Source of the DNA: Clostridium sp. C2-6-12
Lineage (GTDB): Bacteria; Bacillota; Clostridia; Clostridiales; Clostridiaceae
Length of the DNA: 64,000 nt
Assembly: GCF_009928485.1 (NCBI RefSeq)
Contig: NZ_JAABNP010000027.1
Span: 1 to 64,000 of the forward strand
Reading direction: 5' to 3'
The notes beneath the pieces are model-generated. The model was not told the DNA's origin. It was given only the letters and a program-made list of their open reading frames with translations, and did not search any database. Below, in pieces: positions 63,003 through 64,000 of this stretch; within the stretch, counting starts at the first letter, position 1; each line of letters opens with the position of its first letter. The position numbers were made by a program, and so were the translations under genes.

Positions 63003-63290
63003 TTACATTTTATATTCAACAATATTTTCTTTTTCATCGCATTCATTAAGCTGCTTACTCTCCTCTTTAATTAGCAATATTCCTACTACTAGCATAATAG
63101 GGAAAAACATAGCAGTGCCTCCCTTAGGATACATTTTAACAGAAAGGCTGAATGTACCTGGCCACATCAAGCTTATAGAAATTCCAGTTATAGCACAGGC
63201 TATCAAAGATAATACTTGCCAAGGTGAAAAAACTGTTATGCCATAACATATAATGCATAAAATTCCACTTCTAAATACTGATTTTTTTAA
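63003..63290 (-). pseudogene. MFS sugar-permease remnant with internal deletion
   Basis: The frame reads SVFRSGILCIICYGITVFSP, and further on ITGISISLMWPGTFSLSVKMYPKGGTAMF, which is the late-helix pattern of FucP/MFS-type permeases. It then jumps directly to a last helix FPIMLVVGILLI and a charged tail. Two or three helices between are missing, and everything upstream is gone. No ribosome binding site or start is credible for the whole piece. Confidence 0.65.
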
Positions 63291-63434
63291 TTTATTTTAC
63301 TTCCCAATATAACATGCACTTAATGTATATTTGTATGAATATTTCATAATTTTTCTCCAATCTTATAATTATTAATTAGCAAAAATACTTTCATTAATAA
63401 TTATGGAAGTAATCTTAGAATATATTTAATTATT

Positions 63435-64000
63435 TTAATCCAACTTATATAATCGAGCTTCATATGGTTTTAAAATAAACCCTGATATATTTTTATGATT
63501 ATTAACTTTGTAATTTGAAAGGAGTAAATTTTCATATTTTAATATTTCTTTCTCATAATTATATTTTATATTTTCTTCTGATATGTTTGTAATTATAATA
63601 TACTTTTCATTCTTTAGTGTTCTTGTATAAGCATATATATTATTATCATCTTCTAAGATAATCTCATATTTACCATATATCAAGGCTTTATTTTCTTTTC
63701 TAAGCCTTATCATTTCTTTATAAAAATTCAGAATTGAATCTTCATCCCTTAACTGTTCTTCTACATTTATATGCTTATGATTTCCATTTACTTTAATCCA
63801 TGGACTCCCTGTAGTAAACCCACCATTATAAGTATTATCCCATTGCATTGGTGTTCTTGAATTATCTCTGGTAGTTCCTTTAACTATTTCAAGAGATTCT
63901 TCTTCTGGCATTCCCTGCTCTACTCTCTCCTTATATTGGTAAATCGTTGCAACATCATTAAAATCCTCAATATTATCATAATCTGCATTAATCATTCCAA
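63435..64000 (-). CDS. GH13 alpha-glucosidase/oligo-1,6-glucosidase, C-terminal part, cut by window edge
   Basis: The C-terminal ~188 residues of a cytosolic GH13 subfamily 31-like enzyme that hydrolyses alpha-glucosides. TRDNSRTPMQWDNTYNGGFT is the family's conserved region after the catalytic barrel. The segment DSILNFYKEMIRLRKENKAL is typical, and the C-terminal beta domain ends YEARLYKLD. The catalytic Asp/Glu residues lie beyond the window's right edge. The gene ends normally and starts outside. Confidence 0.92.
   Translation of the reverse strand, partial: GMINADYDNIEDFNDVATIYQYKERVEQGMPEEESLEIVKGTTRDNSRTPMQWDNTYNGGFTTGSPWIKVNGNHKHINVEEQLRDEDSILNFYKEMIRLRKENKALIYGKYEIILEDDNNIYAYTRTLKNEKYIIITNISEENIKYNYEKEILKYENLLLSNYKVNNHKNISGFILKPYEARLYKLD

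Overview
The window comes from a low-GC, AT-rich Firmicute, most likely a solvent-producing or related Clostridium (sensu stricto). I base this on AGGAGG-type ribosome binding sites, TTG/GTG starts, T-rich intrinsic terminators, clostridial housekeeping gene order (DUF512 protein-der-gpsA; ftsK-rimO-pgsA followed by recA), a GAAC-N4-GTTC LexA site in front of recA and many clostridial protein families. I could not identify the species. Most genes lie on the minus strand.

Region 1 (1-28 kb) is mainly chromosomal core. It begins with the first ~52 nt of a group IIC intron sitting behind the gpsA terminator. Then come gpsA, der, a radical-SAM DUF512 protein, a HAD phosphatase, an M29 aminopeptidase, a guanine-riboswitch-controlled purine permease, an EFR1 flavodoxin/ferredoxin protein, recA, pgsA, rimO, ftsK/spoIIIE, a KimA-type potassium permease, a manganese catalase with a displaced C-terminal tail, a sugar-binding lipoprotein paired with a chemoreceptor, a secreted carboxylesterase, an MFS pump with a LuxR/DUF2087 regulator, a tiny HNH protein, a GNAT acetyltransferase and an APH-fold kinase.

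Region 2 (28.4-43.6 kb) is the accessory highlight: a minus-strand island of contractile-injection spike proteins with polymorphic toxins and immunity genes. Transcription would begin near 43.65 kb and run through an Eag-like chaperone candidate, VgrG-like spike 1, an uncharacterised adaptor candidate, a DUF1629/Imm11-like protein, a DUF4280 PAAR-like tip, spike 2, a PoNe-type DNase effector with an N-terminal 11-residue repeat, and its PoNi immunity protein. Beyond a terminator the island decays: a broken third spike, a deaminase-type toxin with an in-frame stop, its immunity candidate, an EndoU nuclease with an immunity candidate, an IS remnant fused to a toxin tail, and several toxin-tail scraps each followed by an intact small gene. 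No sheath, tube, baseplate or ATPase gene is in the window, so the delivery machine must lie elsewhere or be absent.

Region 3 (43.9-64 kb) holds a TPP-riboswitch-controlled thiXYZ-type precursor transporter, a CPBP intramembrane protease followed by an unannotated 51-residue secreted peptide, a DUF1062 protein, an operon of three different dynamin-like GTPases plus a coiled-coil protein, a divergent HxlR regulator/flavin-type oxidoreductase pair, alanine racemase, an AraC regulator divergent from a ThuA-like protein and a MATE pump, an MFS remnant, and the C-terminal part of a GH13 alpha-glucosidase cut by the window edge.

All family assignments are made by eye from motifs and remembered family patterns; no database search was run. 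I saw no tRNA, rRNA or CRISPR array.
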